Of a stretch of 64,000 nt of DNA, positions 1 to 12,456 are shown in pieces (within the stretch, counting starts at the first letter, position 1; every line of letters begins with the position of its first letter). Location of the stretch: contig CAMXCT020001990.1 in NCBI GenBank assembly GCA_947184155.2, positions 149,501 through 213,500 on the forward strand. The letters run 5' to 3'. The position numbers and the translations under genes are program-made. Origin of the DNA: Cladocopium goreaui. Its lineage: Eukaryota; Sar; Dinophyceae; Suessiales; Symbiodiniaceae. A model generated the notes under the pieces. The model was not told the origin of the DNA. It worked only from the letters and a program-made list of their open reading frames with translations, and did not search any database.

Positions 1-920
1 TTGAGAGTGCTAAGAAACCATATGAAAGAATAAGAAAATAAGAATCACTAGGATTATACACCCATGCTATCCCATGCTACAGTTGTATCTGAATTCAGCC
101 AAGAATCTGCTCAGCAAGCCAGGCCATAGCAGCTTGCTCGCTCTTAAAGGCCTGGCACTCCATCGATTCTGAGGGCAGTGATGCAGTCCATGGATCGCTG
201 GCACTAGTCATCGCTGATACGTGCCTCAAGCGCTTGCCTTTCTGCATGCGAGACTGTCTGCATGGCTCAATGCGTCGAAGGGGCACTCCATAGCACTCCC
301 TCAATTCCACATAGGTTTCGCGGATTTTCGCGGGATGTTCCTTCGCTTTTCACTTCGGCCGAAGCAAGGCTACAGTAGCTTCACGCTCTATGGAGTTACT
401 TGCCGCATGCGACAGCACTGCTGCCTATTCACATGTAGACTACAGTGGTCTAGCCTCTAGACTACGTTAGTTTATGTTAGTTTATCATAGTTTATCTATG
501 TTTTTTTTGGGGGTATATATATATATATAATTTGCTAAGCCCCTATTATGCTTAACTTACCCCCTGTTTGCTGGGCAGGGGGGGGCCTATGTAGTGGTGC
601 AACTGGTGGTGCGTAGTCTGGACGATCCAAGTTCAAATTCCATTGAAAATTGAAATAAAAACCGAACATCATCCCCGTCGCAAACATTTTAATACTAATG
701 GTCCCGAGACCCAACATATCCAGAAAAGCATTTGTTCCTCTCTGACGCCAATTGATTTCCTGGGTGTTGATTCTGATGCAAATAGTAATGAAATATGGCC
801 ATAATTTTATTGTGTTGTCAAAGCAAACACGTTTTCATTTGTCCAAAGATCGCATTTCCATGCGAAAATCACCATTTAGATTCACGCGGTCCCATTGCAC
901 TTTCCGATCTGGTTACAATA
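1..920. other. Intergenic DNA, no gene recognised
   Basis: Short open frames occur on both strands but none has coding-like composition or a recognisable motif. A run of TA dinucleotides lies near 515-530. I see no promoter or RNA gene that I could defend. Confidence 0.5.
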
Positions 921-923
921 TAG

Positions 924-1661
924 GTTCCGACGCGGCTCCGAGGCGGCTCCGACGGAACCGCGTCGGAACCGCGTCGGAACCGAGTCGGAACCGAGTCGGG
1001 ACCGAGTCGGAACCGAGTCGGAAACGCGTCGGAACCGCGTCGGAACTGCGTCGGAACCGAGTCGGAACCGAGTCGGAACCGAGTCGGAACCGCGTGGGAA
1101 CCGCGTCGGAACCGCGTCGGAACCGAGTCGGAACCGAGTCGGAACCGAGTCGGAGCCGAGTCGGAACCGAGTCGGAACCGAGTCGGAACCGAGTTAACCG
1201 AGTCGGAACCGCGTCGGAACCGAGTCGGAACCGAGTCGGAACTGAGTCGGAACTGCGTCGGGAACGTGTTGGCCCCAGAAGGGGCCTCTATAATGCTTAG
1301 TAAACCTATACACTACTTAATGTGCATGGGGCGGTGTCAAACAGGACGCGGGGCAAGTAATGACCGCAGCAAAGTCGCCCCATTAGTAACTGCAGATGTT
1401 TGGGCGGGCGAAGAAAACGAATCGGGCATTCCATCAGGCTCCCCGTTCCTGAGCCCCGAGAGCACCACCAAATGCCGACATAACACAGGCCACCTATTAT
1501 AAGCATATATGGAGGCCCATTCTGGGGCCAACATCTTCCCGACTCGGTTCCGACTCGGTTAATTCCGACGCGGTTCCGACTCGGTTCCGACGCGGTTTCG
1601 ACGCGCTTCCGACGCGCTTCCGACACGCTTCCGACACGCTTCCGACGCGCTTCCGACGCGA
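924..1661. mobile_element. Foldback-type element with terminal arrays of an 11-bp repeat
   Basis: The left arm (about 924-1267) is an array of degenerate 11-bp units, CGGAACCGAGT and CGGAACCGCGT. The right arm (about 1535-1661) is the same unit in reverse complement, as in ACTCGGTTCCG. Immediately inside the arrays, 1268-1298 and 1501-1532 are near-perfect inverted repeats starting GTTGGCCCCAGAA on the left. The centre is about 200 bp of non-repetitive DNA. Terminal inverted repeats built of short tandem repeats are the hallmark of foldback (FB) transposons. The outer left end also carries a small hairpin of its own (924-970). No transposase is encoded, so the element would be non-autonomous. 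The long open frames crossing the arrays come from the repeat lacking stops. Confidence 0.65.
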
Positions 1662-1679
1662 GCAAACCGAAGTGTGGAA

Positions 1680-2840
1680 CGACAAGACCGTCTATAGACC
1701 AAACTTGGGGTATCTTTCAGCAAACGGGGTCCTATACAAATTGGGAAACAGAGGCCAATCCAGCCGCGAAAGAGCTGCAGGAAACGTGCCCACACATAAA
1801 CAGTGAGCGTTTCACCTTAAAACTAAAAAAAAACTTTTGGAAGAGCAACTTCGGCACCGCTTCCTCAACCACAAAAATTGAATCCAATGCTCGGCATGGA
1901 CCTTAACTTCACTTCTTCGACTTCCAAGAAAAACGAGACACCCGTTAGAGCACCGGGGTTAACACCACTTCCTTCAAGACGAAAAATCAACTTATTTTTG
2001 GGTTACTTACTGGACACCAGCCCTAGCACCACCTCTGTCCCCACCAAAAGTGCCTCCGGGGGTACCCGGCCCTAAAACCAAAGTTAAGCATTACAGGTTC
2101 CTATCAATATATAATTGTCCGATTTAAATTGATTCGCAAATGGCGCGCCGCTCAAGACTCATGACAGTGAATCTTTTTATGCAGTAGATGGCTCACGTGG
2201 GATCTTGCAAGGTGCGGGGGTTGCTGATCTTCTTTTATGTCTTGAGATTCTTGAGCTGAAAGCATGATTCGTGACACATGCAGGATGGTCAGGATGGTCC
2301 CTGTGCTGAAATCTCTGGCATCCGCAGCAACAGGCAGCAACAGGCAGCAACAGGCAGCATGCAGAACTGCGATGCGCTTTCTGGTCGGGATCAAACAGGT
2401 TGGAGGCGGAACCGAGCATCACTGGCCGCATCCTCACCTGCAGCAGCCAGTGGTGAATCTTTAAGCTTGAAAATGCTCTTTCCAGCGTTGGCCATCATCT
2501 AATTCTGGCATCACACCCGCAGCAAAGTGCACTTTGTGCAAAAAAGGGGGATATGTAGATTAAGCATGATTAAGCTGCAAAATGCAGCAAATGATGCGAA
2601 GCAATACCACATACCACAACCTGTTTTGACATGCGAAAGCAAACGTCGATCTGTCCATGCTTCGAAGGTTGAAGCGAAGCTAAATGCCTCAGGCAAAATT
2701 CAGCAGCCTTTTGGAGCTGCAGGGTGAAACTCTTCGAAGTGCGTAATTCTTGTGATTACTTTTTTTTTTGTTGCAGGATGTTTCAAACATGTGATATTTT
2801 GCCACTGCACACACTGCGCCACTGCGCCAATCATTGGACA
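1680..2840. other. Intergenic DNA downstream of the transporter gene
   Basis: No convincing gene. A short direct repeat of the 10-mer ACAGGCAGCA (about four copies) lies at about 2326-2366. This stretch includes whatever 3' UTR the minus-strand gene ending at 2842 has; no polyadenylation signal could be assigned. Confidence 0.4.
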
Positions 2841-2841
2841 C

Positions 2842-4152
2842 TCAGCACTCAAATGGGCCCTCGTGACCCCTGCAGAAGAGGTCATGAGTATTTTCTACAA
2901 GGATGCCGCCCAGAACTGCGCCCAAGTCTCCAATGAAGCACCAAAAGGAGTACGAAGCCAAGTTATGTTCAGCTGGCACCTCTTTATCCACGTGATTTGC
3001 TGTGAGCCCATAGATTGTTCCATTGCCCCAAAAGATCATGAAGATGGCAATGGGAATGATGATGGCAATGGCCAAGGACTCTAGGTAAAGCCCCACCACG
3101 ATCATAGCCATGGCTAACCCAAGACAAGCCAATCTCTTCCTCAAACTTGGCGTTTTTAGGTAGATCGCTATCCGGCGACTGATGGAGTCACCCAAGAAAA
3201 TGAAGATGTAGGTGATTGCAAAGAACTGGCCCCACTTCATCAAATGCTCATCACTCTTCGGATTGAACAGAGGCACCTTGGGTGGATGGAACATGTAGAA
3301 GACTGCTGGCCAGTTCTCCATAGCAAAATGGCTCAAAAATTGTGCTGCAAAGAAGGGCACCATGCTGGGCATCCACTGCCGTGCTTGGCACAAGGAGACC
3401 CCGAAGTTGGCCGTCTTCAGTTCCGTCTTGCCTCGAGGGGCGTGCTTCAAGAAGATGGCGAGCCCCAAAGGCAAGCAGGCCACAATGTACCAATAGAGGG
3501 AGACAACTGGGACTCCAAAAGAGCTCAAGGTCAGTCCCAAAATGTTGATGGTTGCAAAGCCAGAGGGGCAACCGATGATTGCCCAGGACTTGGTTGCTTT
3601 CCCAAGTGGCGTGATGACACTTAGGAAGGTGACTTCAAAAATGCCTAGGCCTAGGCCAGAGAGCATGTATGCAATGAAAACGCTGCCCACCCAATGCCAG
3701 CCCAAGGTAAAGACCAGAACTGGTGGAATGAGAACCCCTACGAACATAAAGATCATGGCAATCACCACGCGTGCCCATGGACTGAGACATGCGAAAACCA
3801 CATTGTGCCCCAGTCGTGCTATCAATTTTCCATAGTGAACACCCACGGCAGCTTGCGTGAATGCATGTGCTGCATCGGTACCATGCGAAATGCCAAGCTC
3901 ATGTTTGTAAGCTGATTGAAGTGGTCCCACCATCGAGGCATATCCTTGGAACATGCTCAGCATGACCAAGAGCATGATGCGTCGTGGCGGCAGCTCTGGT
4001 GTGTTCTCAATTTTCTCATCTTTCTCCTGGCCTTCTTTTGGCACGTCGATCTCCAGGTCATGGTGGTCACGGTGGTCACGGTCAGTGACACCTGTGAACT
4101 CTGGCCCTGCAGTACCCGCGGGGCCCGCGGACTCCTCCGTTGGGGTCATCAT
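2842..4152 (-). CDS. Polytopic membrane transporter, ENT (SLC29)/MFS-like
   Basis: This is a single uninterrupted frame of 436 residues, probably a solute transporter in a membrane. Residues 1-60 are hydrophilic and rich in acidic residues and His, as expected of a cytosolic N-terminus. The rest holds about ten or eleven hydrophobic segments separated by short basic or acidic loops. Two stretches resemble equilibrative nucleoside transporters: a Gly-rich segment GLGLGIFEVTFLSVI followed by a Gly/Ser segment (cf. ENT TM4-5), and GNGTIYGLTANHV followed by a Gly-rich last helix (cf. ENT TM10-11). A short D-x-x-x-R-like motif, FLGDSISRR, sits where ENTs carry D-x-x-G-R. The start is the first ATG of a tandem ATG-ATG. 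It lacks introns, unlike its intron-rich neighbours. Family assignment is by eye; MFS or another fold remains possible. Confidence 0.6.
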   Translation of the reverse strand: MMTPTEESAGPAGTAGPEFTGVTDRDHRDHHDLEIDVPKEGQEKDEKIENTPELPPRRIMLLVMLSMFQGYASMVGPLQSAYKHELGISHGTDAAHAFTQAAVGVHYGKLIARLGHNVVFACLSPWARVVIAMIFMFVGVLIPPVLVFTLGWHWVGSVFIAYMLSGLGLGIFEVTFLSVITPLGKATKSWAIIGCPSGFATINILGLTLSSFGVPVVSLYWYIVACLPLGLAIFLKHAPRGKTELKTANFGVSLCQARQWMPSMVPFFAAQFLSHFAMENWPAVFYMFHPPKVPLFNPKSDEHLMKWGQFFAITYIFIFLGDSISRRIAIYLKTPSLRKRLACLGLAMAMIVVGLYLESLAIAIIIPIAIFMIFWGNGTIYGLTANHVDKEVPAEHNLASYSFWCFIGDLGAVLGGILVENTHDLFCRGHEGPFEC

Positions 4153-4159
4153 GGCTGGC

Positions 4160-5690
4160 GGTGGCGCAGCCGCGACTGTTCGAAAGCTACAGTAGCTGTT
4201 CTATTTTGTTCTATTTACATGTCTTGTTTAGACATTTGAGCATCAAAGCCAAAGCATGAGCATTCACTTTTATGAATTCATTCTCACGGCTCCATGCTGA
4301 CATATGCCGACCCTTCCAAAACAACGGTTGGGCACACGAAAGGCCAACTGGGTGTTCAATGAAGCTAAGCAAAGCTCATCACAGTCTCTGACGAATCGGT
4401 CAGGTGTCCGGACCAGCTTCCCATAAGGAAACCTCAGCTCAACGACTCGACACCATTCGACACCCACATGTCAACATGTCCCAAAAAGATGTGCCGAGGG
4501 ACCACCCTGAAACTGTGACTCACTCTGAGGGCCCGGCATATTGCCAACCGGAATTCCCGGCGAAGACCTTTCCACAGAACCTGTGCACACTGTTTTTTTC
4601 CAGGTTTTTCTGGTTGGATCCATGTAATCCATTGCGATCTATCACGCTTCACAACTTGCTAGCAGTTGACCGTCTTTTGAGGCGTTGCAGTTTGACTTTT
4701 TCCCCTGCCAAGTTGACCCTGCACCTGTTCAAGCCTGTGGTCTTGCATGGACCTGAATCCTGCGCTTAGAGGTGGAGGGTCAAGTGAGGCCAGCTATAGA
4801 AAAACAATGGAAAAACAGTGAGGAAAGGACTCTGAACATTTGGGTCATGAAATTTGGTGTCATCTCCTGTCAGCCATGCATCAAAATGCATCAAAGAGAC
4901 TCCGCTGCTTTTTGCCCAGCACAATTATGCAAGCACTTTACCCGTGCTTCTTATGTACAGCTTTAGTGGCAGAGAATGTGTGCACTGTGCACATCATTGC
5001 TCTAGCCTTTGGTCCCCACTCACTGCACGCAGAAGTGCAGCCTCCGCATGATTCTTGAACACATAACCCACTCTTATATATATACATACATATATAGATA
5101 TATAATTATATATATAGCATTATATAACATATCGTTCGAAGAAATGAAGGCCTGGAGGCCTTGGCCACACAACTTGAGACTGACACGGCTGACAGTTAAA
5201 CTCTCAACACCCGACAAGCAAACATCAAAAAATATCAAAAATGCCCAACAACTGCATGAAATCCCTTTGTTTTCTCCGCTGCTCTCACATTGCTGCGCTG
5301 ATGAAACTCGAATTGATCGAATCTACCTCAGGCAAGCGAGCTTGAAGCCATGGATAAGCCATGGCACTGCACGGCACTCCATCGATAGAATTTGTACCCG
5401 ACCTTTCCAGTGCTGACAAGTCGCGACTCTTTCAACATCTCCCCAGTCGAGCCAGTTTCCATGCCATGCTCTTTGATCACCCCCTGCTCTGCAATCTTCT
5501 CGGCTTGCCTGAGCACTGCGAAGTGACTCAGTGGCCAGCAGTTCAATAATATGCATCTATAATGATCTCTCTCTAAATTGTTAATATTTGTTAATAAATA
5601 TATGTTTATACATATATGAGCTCATATATAAAATCATACAGGATATAACCTGAGAAGGCGGGAACGAAAGCCAGCATCCCATCTATCCCT
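4160..5690. other. Intergenic DNA upstream of the transporter gene
   Basis: No gene recognised. It should contain the transporter's 5' UTR and promoter, but dinoflagellate promoters have no motif I can identify. An AT microsatellite lies at about 5075-5125 and AT-rich DNA at 5575-5640, just before the satellite array. Confidence 0.4.
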
Positions 5691-5699
5691 ATGTTCCCC

Positions 5700-8600
5700 A
5701 ATATTGTTCACCCAGAGCCTCTTCACCCAGAAACCCTTCTTGCACATACTTTTCACCCATATACTTTTCACCCAGAGACTCTTCACCCAGAAACTCTTCT
5801 TGCACATACTTTAACCCAGAACATACTTTTCACCCATATACTTTTCACCCAGAGACTCCTCACCCAGAAACTCTTCTTGCACATACTTTTCACATTTTCA
5901 CCCATATACTTTTCACCCAGAGACTCTTCACCCAGAAACTCTTTTTGCACAGATTTTTCATCCAGAGACTCTTCACCCGAGACTCTTCACCCAGAAACTC
6001 TTCTTGCACATACTTTTCACTCATATACTTTTCACCCAGAGACTCTTCACCCAGAAACCCTTCTTGCACATACTTTTCACCCATATACTTTTCACCCAGA
6101 GACTCTTCACCCAGAAACTCTTCTTGCACATCAGTTCACCCATACACTTTTCACCCAGAGACAGAGATTCTTCACCCAGAAACTCTCCTTGCACAGACTT
6201 TTCACCCAGAGACTCTTCTTGCACATACTTTTCACCCATATACTTTTCACCCAGAGACTCTTCACCCAGAAACTCTTCTTGCACATACTTTTCACCAATA
6301 TACTGTTCACATCTTTTCACCCAGAGACTCTTCACCCAGAAACTCTTCTTGCACAGACTTTTCACCCAGAGACTCTTCACCCAGAAACTCTTCTTGCACA
6401 TACTTTTCACCCATATACTTTTCACCCAGAGACTCTTCACCCAGAAACTCTTCTTGCACAGATTTTTCACCCAGAGACTCTTCACCCAGAAACTCTTCTT
6501 GCACATACTTTTCACCCATATACTTTTCACCCAGAGACTCTTCACCCAGAAACTCTTCTTGCACATACTTTTCACCCAGATACTTTTCACCCAGAGACTC
6601 TTCACCCAGAAACTCTTCTTGCACATACTTTTCACCCATATACTTTTCACCCAGAGACTCTTCACCCAGAAACTCTTCTTGCACATATTTTTCACCCATA
6701 TACTCTTCACCCAGAAACTCTTCACCCAGAAACTCTTTTTGCACATACTTTTCACCCATATACTTTTCACCCAGAGACTCTTCACCCAGAAACTCTTCTT
6801 GCACAGACTTTTCACCCAGAGACTCTTATTCAGAAATTCTTCACCCAGAAACTCTTCTTGCACATACTTTTCACCCATATACTTTTCACCCAGAGACTCT
6901 TCACCCAGAAACCCTTCTTGCACATACTTTTCACCCATATACTTATACTTTTCACCCAGAGACTCTTCTTGCACATACTTTTCACCCATATACTTTTTAC
7001 CCAGAGACTCTTCACCCATATACGTTTCACCCAGAGACTCTTCACCCAAAAAATCTTATTACACATACTATTCACCAATATACTTTTCACCCACAGACTC
7101 TTCACCCAGAAACCATTCTTGCACATACTTTTCACCCAAACACTTTTCACCCAGAAACTCTTCTAGCACATACTTTTCACCCATATACTTTTCACCCAGA
7201 GACTCTTCACCCAGAGACTCTTCACCAAGAAACTCTTCTTGCATAGATTTTTCACCCAAAGACTGATTCTTTACCCAGAAACTCTTCTTGCACATACTTT
7301 TCTGCCATACACTTTTCACCCAGAGACTCTTCACCCAGAAACTCTTCTTGCACATACTTTTCATCCATATACTTTTCATCCAGAGACTCTTCACCCAGAA
7401 ACTCTTCTTGCACATACTTTTCACCCAGAAACTCTTCTTGCACATGCTTTTCACCAATATACTTTTCACCCAGAGACTCTTCATCCAGATCCTCTTCTTG
7501 CACATACTTTTCACCCATATACTTTTCACCCAGAGACTCTTCATCCAGAAACTCTTCTTGCACATACTTTTCACCCATATACTTTTCACCCAGAGACTCT
7601 TCTTGCACATACTTTTCACCCATATACTTTTAACCCAGACACTCTTTACCCAGAAACTCTTCTTGCACATACTTTTCACCAATATACTTTTCACCGATAG
7701 ACTCTTCACCCAGAAACTCTTCTTGCACATATTTTTAACCCATATACTTTTCACCCAGGGACTCTTCACCCAGAAACTCTTCTTGCACAGACTTTTCACC
7801 CATATATTTTTCACCCAGAGACTTTTCACCCAGAAACTCTTCTTGCACATACTTTTCACCCATAAACTATTCACCCACAGACTCTTCACCCAGAAACTCT
7901 TCTTGCACATACTTTTCACCCATATACTTTTCACCCAGAGACTCTTCACCCAGAAACTCTTCATATAAATACTTTTCACCCACATATTTTCATGCAGAGA
8001 CTCTTCACCCAGAAACTCTTCTTGCACAAACTTTTCACCCAGAAACTCTTCTTGCACTAATTTTTCAACCATATATGCCATATTATTTCACCCAGAGACT
8101 CTTCACCCAGAAACTCTTCTCGCAAATACCTTTAACCCACATACTTTTCACCCATAGACTCTTCACCAAGAAACTCTTCTTGCACATACTTTTCACCCAT
8201 ATACTTTTCACCCAGAGACTGTTCACCCAGAAACTCTTCGTGCACATACTTTTCACCCATATACTTTTTACCCAGAGACTCTTCACCCAGAAACTCTTCT
8301 TGCACAGACTTTTCACCCAGAAACTCTTCTTGCACATACTTTTCACCCATATACTTTTCACCCAGAGACTCTTCACCCAGAAACTCTTCTTATAAATACT
8401 TTTCACCCACATATTTTCACCCAGAGACTCTTCACCCAGAAACTCTTCTTATAAATACTTTTCATCTCATACTGCTTTTCATCCAGAGACTCTTCACCCA
8501 GAAACTCTTCTTGCACATACTTTTCACCCATATACTTTTCACCCAGAGAAACTCTTCTTGCACCACATATACTTTCACCCAGAGACTCTTCACCCAGAAA

Positions 8601-9473
8601 TTCTTCTTGCACAGACTTTTCACCCAGAAACTCTTCTTGCACATGCTTTTCACCCATATACTTTTCACCCAGAGAATCTTCACCCAGAAACTCTTCGTGC
8701 ACATACTTTTCATCCATATACTTTTCATCCAGAGACTCTTCACCCAGAAACTCTTCTTGCATATACTTTAATACCACATACTTTTCACTCTTTCTACTTT
8801 TCACCCTTTTCCCAGAGACTCTCACCCAGAATCTTCTTGCACATACTTTAGATATTACTTTTCTCACCAGAACTCTTCATCCAGAACTCTTCTTGTACAT
8901 AGTTTTCACAGAGACTCTTCACCCAGAAACTCTTCTTGCACTCTTCACCAGAGGACTCTTACCCAGAAACTCTTCTTGCACTACTTTTCACCCATATACT
9001 TTTCACCCAGAATCTTCACCCAGAAACTCTTTGCACATACTTTTCACCCATAACTTTACTTTTACATTTTCACTTTTCACCCAGACTCTTCACCCAGAAA
9101 CTCTTCTTGCACAGATACCAGAAACTCTTCTTGCACATACTTTTCACCCATATACTTTTCACCCAGAGACTCTTCACCCAGAAACTCTCACGACTTTTCA
9201 CCCAGAGACTCTTCACCCAGAAACTCTTCTTGCACATACTTTTCACTCTTCACCCAGAGACTCTTCATACTTTTCACCCACCCAGAGACTCTTCACCCAG
9301 AAACTCTTCTTGCACATACTTTTCACCCATATACTTTTCACCCAGAGACTCTTCACCCAGAAACTCTTCTTGCACAGACTTTTCACCCAAAGACTCTTCA
9401 CCCAGAAACTCTTCTTGCACATATTTTCACCCATATACTTTTCACCCAGAGACTCTTCACCCAGAAAACCTTC
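5700..9473. repeat. 60-bp satellite array (copy 1)
   Basis: About 3.8 kb of tandem repeats. The 60-bp unit is four related 15-mers: CTTTTCACCCAGAGA, CTCTTCACCCAGAAA, CTCTTCTTGCACATA and CTTTTCACCCATATA. Units lacking or duplicating one 15-mer are frequent, and the array is most degenerate at its right end (8780-9250). Because 15 and 60 are multiples of three and five of the six frames of the consensus have no stop, very long frames arise on both strands. Repeating peptides such as LFTQRLFTQK or FLGEESLGEK are therefore probably not proteins. The same satellite recurs at 47.2-48.9 kb in the same orientation. Confidence 0.95.
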
Positions 9474-9557
9474 TCTCTCCAATCTCCTCTAACTAGCTGG
9501 CCCATCTATCTGTCCATTGACTGAGCCCAGAAAACACCAGAAAACCTCAGAAAACCT

Positions 9558-9755
9558 GACCTAGGGGGAATCGATACCCACCGTCACTGTTTTGCCGCCT
9601 GGTACATTACCATGCAAAACCATACTTTGGGCGGTCCTGAAACACCACCTATTTCCGCAATTTTTGACCCGTTTGGCAACTACTCCCCCCAGACCCCCTA
9701 TTCTCACTTCGTTCGCAAATAACAACTAGCCAGCTTCCCGGCCGGCTTTCGTAAT
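9558..9755. repeat. Diverged copy of the 232-bp dispersed element
   Basis: It shares several blocks with the tandem pair at 49705-50169: GGGGGAATCGATACCC near the left end, CTGGTACAT, CAGACCCCCTA, a CTCACTTCGTTCGCAAA-like block, and GGCTTTCGT-like bases at the right end. It lies directly after the 60-bp satellite, as related copies do at the second array. Confidence 0.7.
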
Positions 9756-9856
9756 ATATAGGGGGTATATATATAATACATGGATATACATGGTCCAATG
9801 GTCCCATTGACAACAGAAAATCATCAGAATGCCTCACATCTTCAGAATATGCCAGG

Positions 9857-11856
9857 TCACTTGGCAGGGGAAATAAATTTCAGGAGATCATCCTCTTCAG
9901 GAGCTGGTGGTGGCTTCGCAGGAGTGGCACTGAGATGCATTTCATCGTCCTATCACGACATAGGGTCGCTGAAATCTGCAAATCTGGAATCTGGCCACAT
10001 GTAGCAGCTGTATGCCAAGATATGCCAAGGATGGTGCTCGCTGCAGCTTTGCTAGATTAGATCCATGACCAACTCAATATCCAAGCATCAGGATATAACA
10101 GGATAAATCATCAAGCAGGGACCTCAACTGCTGCAGTGATCTGCAGTGAAGGCCCATGAAGGTCCTGGAAATAGTCAATGGGCTCATCATTGGAGTCCAG
10201 CGCTGTGACCTTCAAGGTGTAGTTTTGTGCGGCCTGGCCAGAGGGGAAACACATCATTCCGTATTTTTAAGTGGGTTTGGCCATGTTTGACCGCAGGGCT
10301 CCTGAAATTGCTTAGGAACCACATGCAGACACAGGTCGTAGCTGCCTCCGGACAAAAGGTCAAGAAGCGCAGCCTAAGCTGACAAGCTCGTTGCAGCTCT
10401 TTAGATCTGCATGTATGCGTGAATGCACATTAATATATGATCGAATCTGATTGAATTACAAATACGTGTTACAGTATATGTATATTTATAATTTTGATCA
10501 TATTCTATGCAACCTCATTGGAACATGTTGAAGAATTGTCCCTAGCAATGACACTGCTCCATGGCCAAGGTTTGCTGATTTTGCTGTGGACATCAGGATG
10601 TAAATGGCCAAGAGGACAAAACACACAGACTCAAGCAAAACTGAGATGTGTATAGATGTGTGAGGATATATGTGGATGTGACACAAGTGGATGAAAAATG
10701 ATGAAAATGTGGATATGGCATCTTTGTGGATCCATGTGGATCCAGCATAAATGACTGTAAATGGGGATCAGTTGGGGGGACAATTGCAGCAAAGCATCTG
10801 CTTTCCACCTGCGGGAATCGCAGGTGTTGTCTCAGTGAGGGTTGGCCTAAAGCGTGGCTGTCAGCCAGTCTCTAAATCTTTTTGTGAGTCTCTGAAAACG
10901 GAAAATTAATGAAAATGGATGAAAAATGGATGAACATGAAGGGTGACCAAGCAACTGCAGACAATGTACGGCAATGCTTTGACTGCAAATCAAACACACC
11001 TCCGATTACTTGACAAGCGGCACATCACCACTCTTGAGGAAGCGTAGGAGGTCATATGTGGCATCCTTGCAATGCAAACGGACAGCATTTCCTTCATTGG
11101 ATCTGGCACAAATACTGAGCACAGCGGCCCACTGAGTCTTCTGAGTGTTGTCATTTACCTGAGCTCTCACGAAGAAAGGAAAACAAAGATGACGAGTAGC
11201 ACGCCAAAACAAAAGGATGCAAAGATATGCAAGGTCTGACAGTATGGCCAGTCTCAGTGGCTAAGTTGACCTTCAATTTCTGGATTCTTCCAAGGAAATC
11301 CTGGGCCAAAGTGAGAGGCTTGCGTGGTATGACACCAGGTTCACGGGGTCTGGGGCAAGTCCCCTGAAAACATCGGCACAATTCGATGAAACTCTACACA
11401 TTCTACACTTGCTGAAGCTTGCTCCAAAGCACTGGGTGTAGATCGATGAATTCCTGCCGAAAAGAAATACTTGGATGCGACATCCTTGGTTGATTTCGAT
11501 TTGTTGTGTCGCTCAGAATTCATTCTCATCATTCTCATGAATTTGCTGCTACGGTAATTGGGATTACAGGTCAAATAGAAAATCACCAGGACGCAGAATC
11601 GTCACACTTCAGAGGACAGCAGCAATTTGAACATGTGCAATGTGGTATTCAGCACCAATAACTGTCTACATTGACTGCCCACTGTGTAAATGCTTCTGGA
11701 GCTCGCAGGTCGCCAATCTTGCCCACCACATTTGCAGCCAAATGTGGGTTTCCTTGTTTACAAGCGACTTTGGGCAAGCGACACAGGGAGCTGAGCAGCA
11801 AGGGACAGTCACTTGCTTCCAGGATTCATCTCACCGTCTTCTCCGGAGCCAATATC
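9857..11856 (-). CDS. 3' exons of an intron-rich gene, product unknown
   Basis: A run of short open islands on the minus strand, each bounded by splice-like signals, ends in a stop at 9857-9859. Best-supported exons (genomic): 11813-11856, 11670-11790, 11409-11545, 11241-11363, 11010 or 11015-11158, about 10292-10373, 10123-10233 and 9857-9929. Peptides include VGKIGDLRAPEAFTQW, LAQDFLGRIQKLKVNLATE, SICARSNEGNAVRLHCKDAT, YTLKVTALDSNDEPIDYF and the C-terminal EEDDLLKFISPAK. Some junctions agree in phase (11241-11363 to 11010-11158); others do not, so small exons or boundaries are missing. The intron between the first two exons would be only 22 nt as drawn, so that pair is doubtful. No family is recognised. 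It may be continuous with the exons beginning at 12457. Confidence 0.55.
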
Positions 11857-12189
11857 CTGTGAGCAAAGCATGAGGGAAACTCTTTACAAAAGAAACAAAA
11901 GTGAAGCACAGCGAAGCAATCGCATACCTGTGCAAATGCAGCTTGCCACCAACGACTTGAATTTGGCGATATCAACTGACTGAGTCATGCTGTCATGACT
12001 CTGACGAGAATTCATGCATAATATATATATATACAGTATATACAGTACAGTTGTAAAGCCTAGAAGCCAGGAAATGACCATATGAATAAAAGACCGCTAA
12101 ACTTAAACAAATTGTAAGCGGTCACTTCCCAGCAGTCCTTCGAAAAGTAAGCTACTGCTGGCGAGGTCACCTTCACCTCCCTTGGCAGA

Positions 12190-12350
12190 GAAGCCCATGA
12201 AGATATATCTTTATATATATATATCTTTATATATATATATCTTTATATATATATATATATCTTTATATATATATATATCTTTATATATATATATATCTTT
12301 ATATATATATATATCTTTATATATATACGAGTATATATATATATATCTTG
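12190..12350. repeat. AT-rich minisatellite
   Basis: Tandem units of the form TATATATATATCTTTATA, with variable numbers of TA, cover this stretch. Confidence 0.9.
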
Positions 12351-12456
12351 AAATATCTTGAAACCATAATGGAGCCATCATGAAGGCATGAAGCCAACAG
12401 CCATCACTGCAGCATAATCGTACTGTCCGCCGTCTGAGGGCTAAGGCGGCTAAGGA

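Noticed and set aside
752-1665. Arg/Ser/Glu-rich frames over the 11-bp repeats
   Set aside because: Multiple overlapping frames explained by the repeat; better read as foldback arms.
5691-9496. Long frames (over 400 codons) of HPETLHPETL or GEESLGEK type
   Set aside because: Open in several frames on both strands because of the 15-bp period; frames shift between units, and they have no start context or other domain.
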